From Limisphaerales bacterium (GTDB taxonomy: Bacteria > Verrucomicrobiota > Verrucomicrobiia > Limisphaerales > UBA11358): a DNA stretch of 5,802 bases. Position numbers and translations under genes: made by a program. The DNA lies in assembly GCA_003133815.1 (NCBI GenBank), contig PKZR01000010.1, positions 1-5,802 on the forward strand, written 5' to 3'. Under the pieces are notes generated by a model. That model saw only the letters and a program-made list of their open reading frames with translations. It did not search any database and had not been told where the DNA came from. Positions 5,101 to 5,802 of this stretch are shown here, piece by piece. The stretch's first letter is position 1, and each line of letters opens with the position of its first letter.

Positions 5101-5802
5101 GGCGATCTACGCGTTCAATCCTGTTTCCGGAATGGCTGGCACACCGTTGACCATTACGGGCACGAATTTCAGCGCGGTGGCTGCCGGCAACGTTGTGTAT
5201 TTCGGAGCGGTGCAGGCAACGGTTGCGTCGGCGAGCGCGACGAACTTGCTGGTGACGGTTCCTGTGAGTGCAACCTTTGCGCCAATTACGGTGACGGTCA
5301 ATGGATTGACGGCCTACGCAAGTCAACCGTTCATGCCCACGTTTGCCGGTGACGGTTCGGGCATTGATACTTCCAGCTTTGCTCCACTTTTCAATTTGCA
5401 GGCCGGAAGCAGCAGCCCCGGGAAGACTGTGATAGCAGATATAGATGGCGACGGAAAACCAGACTTGATTGTGGCGTGCGGCGGCGGAGTTGTTTCCATC
5501 TATCGGAACATCAGCACCAACGGTTCAATGACGGCAGCTTCCTTTGCGCCGCGGGTTGATTTGGCGCCTCCCTCGGCAGGAGCCAACCCGTTCGATGTGG
5601 AAGTGGCGGACGTGGATGGCGACGGCAAGCTGGATATTGTCGTGTCAGATTTCAACACGGCTCAAGTTTCGGTCTATCGGAACAGCTGCACGCCGGGAAA
5701 CATCAGTTCGAACCTGTTCACAAGGGTGGATTTTGCGACCGGAAATGAACCGCAGGGAATTGTTGTCAGGGATATTGATGGCGATGGCAAGCCGGACTTG
5801 TT
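2183..5802 (+). CDS. Giant secreted LamG / Ig-like / TIG / FG-GAP protein, 3' end outside window
   Basis: One open frame of 1206 complete codons runs off the right edge without a stop. It starts at ATG 2183: an in-frame TAA lies at 2165-2167, and GGGAAGGG (2169-2176) gives a ribosome site 6 nt before the ATG. Residues 1-16 are a short Sec signal peptide (KKN, then a hydrophobic MAVFMAVV, cleavage likely after S-H-A). Then follow LamG 19-252, Ig-like 256-342, LamG 345-563, Ig-like 567-653, LamG 655-879, Ig-like 883-969, IPT/TIG about 974-1054, and FG-GAP/VCBS repeats from about 1056 to the edge. LamG domains are concanavalin A-like folds that commonly bind glycans. TIG and FG-GAP are extracellular scaffold and beta-propeller repeats. 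The protein is therefore probably exported and takes part in adhesion or polysaccharide binding; no catalytic domain is visible. An anchor or sorting signal such as PEP-CTERM could lie beyond the window. The frame and domains are firm; the role is inferred. Confidence 0.95.
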   Translation, partial: MKKNMAVFMAVVSSHAQGCATAPAGLVAWWQAEDNAYDSIGNNNGTLINGTSFTNGEVGQAFNLNGVNNFVLVNAGPNLTTGLQNGFTFESWINPTTVTSVVELFEYERALATGNGADVGVLFAIHNQAPDGTSGPCLYANIVDASSAHVIASPVGLLTAGSWQHVALTYDKASGLAAIYINGTNVAQANLGSFTPLTGFTNLLLGARTTFGSVANPPNAYSGLMDETGFYNRALSSNEIAGIYLAGSAGKCFTPAAPVILTQPQSQTNIIGGTVNFSVTASGTPPLSYQWKFGGTNIVNATNTILTLNNVQLSQAGNYSVTVTNIAGSTNSANAVLTVNVPLTCTTPPSGLVSWWRAEGNAYDSIGGNSGTSTSGVSYTNGEVGQAFNFNGTSTLTVADAPSLDPTNALTIEYWVYALARPAHTWSQNVFTKDGVTSSRQYLLTVGDSPTTSGAGDFRAVIGVTSGLKILDSLAVIQSNTWYHVAETYDGAALKLYVNGSLDSQMAVTGPIITTTQPVRIGGDAPAGPYYFNGRVDEISLYNRALTSNEIAAIYNAGSAGKCFTPVVPAITTQPTNQTILAGGTASFSVAASGTAPLSYQWQFGGTNILNATNALLTLTNVQLSQAGNYSVVVSNVAGSTNSVNALLTVNVPVCTPAPSGLVALWQAEGNAYDSIGNNNGTPVGGVSYTNGEVGQAFVFNDTSSYIPVPASPSLNLGTNGGFTIEGWIKPDAYTVSAANGAGAPIIEWDSATQDGLDLWVYNGSLLGGIRNTNGATTVTLQSSSGVFNTNSMQHVAFTYDKSSGLGVLYLNGVVVATNNYGSVTPQTASPVNIGRRTGEPYYVNATYGGLIDELSLYSRALSSNEIATIYNAGSGGKCFTPVAPAITTQPTNQTVLAGGTATFNVTASGTAPLGYQWKFGGTNILNATNTMLTLNNVQLSQAGSYSVMVSNIAGSTNSVNAVLTVNVPVPVPAIYAFNPVSGMAGTPLTITGTNFSAVAAGNVVYFGAVQATVASASATNLLVTVPVSATFAPITVTVNGLTAYASQPFMPTFAGDGSGIDTSSFAPLFNLQAGSSSPGKTVIADIDGDGKPDLIVACGGGVVSIYRNISTNGSMTAASFAPRVDLAPPSAGANPFDVEVADVDGDGKLDIVVSDFNTAQVSVYRNSCTPGNISSNLFTRVDFATGNEPQGIVVRDIDGDGKPDL
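2237..5089 (+). repeat. Three tandem LamG + Ig-like modules inside the giant gene
   Basis: LamG modules lie at 2237-2938, 3215-3871 and 4145-4819. Each opens with a Cys followed by P-x-G-L-V-x-W/L-W and A-E-x-N-A-Y-D-S-I-G. Each closes with Y-N/S-R-A-L-x-S-N-E-I-A, then G-K-C-F-T-P. The two Cys at the module edges (19/252, 345/563, 655/879) probably form a disulfide. Ig-like modules at 2948-3208, 3881-4141 and 4829-5089 are each exactly 87 codons and very alike, sharing YQW, FGGTNI, LSQAG-x-YSV and AGSTNS. They lack the usual Ig cysteine pair: the D-x-G-x-Y-x-C position reads A-G-N-Y-S-V. Confidence 0.9.
5438..5802 (+). other. FG-GAP/VCBS calcium-loop repeats (C-terminal part, cut by edge)
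   Basis: Three D-x-D-G-D-G-K-x-D motifs begin at residues 1086 (DIDGDGKPDL), 1143 (DVDGDGKLDI) and 1197 (DIDGDGKPDL), 57 and 54 residues apart. Each is followed by hydrophobic beta strands, the first two then by V-x-V/I-Y-R-N. This is the FG-GAP/VCBS pattern in which the Asp-rich loop binds calcium and the repeats build a beta-propeller blade by blade. A full propeller needs about seven blades, so several more are expected to the right of the window. Confidence 0.9.

Overview
The window looks like a chromosomal segment from a member of the Verrucomicrobiota, probably near Pedosphaera/Limisphaerales. This is inference from memory of protein style, not a search. The pointers are a very long secreted LamG/Ig-like/FG-GAP protein with YDSIG, YTNGEVGQAF and NRALSSNEIA signatures, intergenic spaces full of GTCCC/GGGAC-type palindromes, and genes that mostly lack strong Shine-Dalgarno sites. 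No CRISPR array, rRNA, tRNA or transposase gene is visible.

Layout, all genes on the + strand. Positions 1-150 hold a possible long-loop terminator (53-100) and a perfect 9-bp dyad (107-129) just ahead of the first gene. Positions 151-573 encode a small XRE/Cro-type helix-turn-helix protein with a cysteine-rich tail. Its stop codon sits inside a cluster of overlapping palindromes (555-610), followed by another small hairpin (619-633). Positions 735-1007 are thirteen tandem 21-bp units. The substitutions among these units are silent at Leu and Asn only when the minus strand is read (L-N-E/K-F heptads), so the array may be or descend from a minus-strand coding repeat. Positions 1056-1739 encode a 227-residue two-part protein of unknown function: a helical N-terminal part, a Pro/Thr linker, and a fibronectin-III-like C-terminal part. 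A strong intrinsic terminator (1764-1788) follows it.

That terminator hairpin is also one end of an inverted pair of related hairpins (1760-1784 and 1876-1900) that flank GTCCC-N4-GGGAC palindromes. The arrangement resembles a REPIN/BIME. More palindromes follow at 1940-1987, then an AT-rich stretch with no recognisable gene that probably carries the promoter of the last gene.

From 2183 to the right edge there is one uninterrupted reading frame (1206 codons and 2 nt, no stop). It encodes a signal peptide, three LamG + Ig-like modules, an IPT/TIG domain and at least three FG-GAP/VCBS calcium-loop repeats. It is presumably a large exported or surface-attached carbohydrate-binding or adhesive protein whose C-terminus lies outside the window.

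Nothing shows that the three genes work together. The terminator and palindromes separate the last gene from the first two. The most unusual items are the 21-bp heptad array and the inverted hairpin pair with compensating base changes. I do not see a clearly new multi-gene system.
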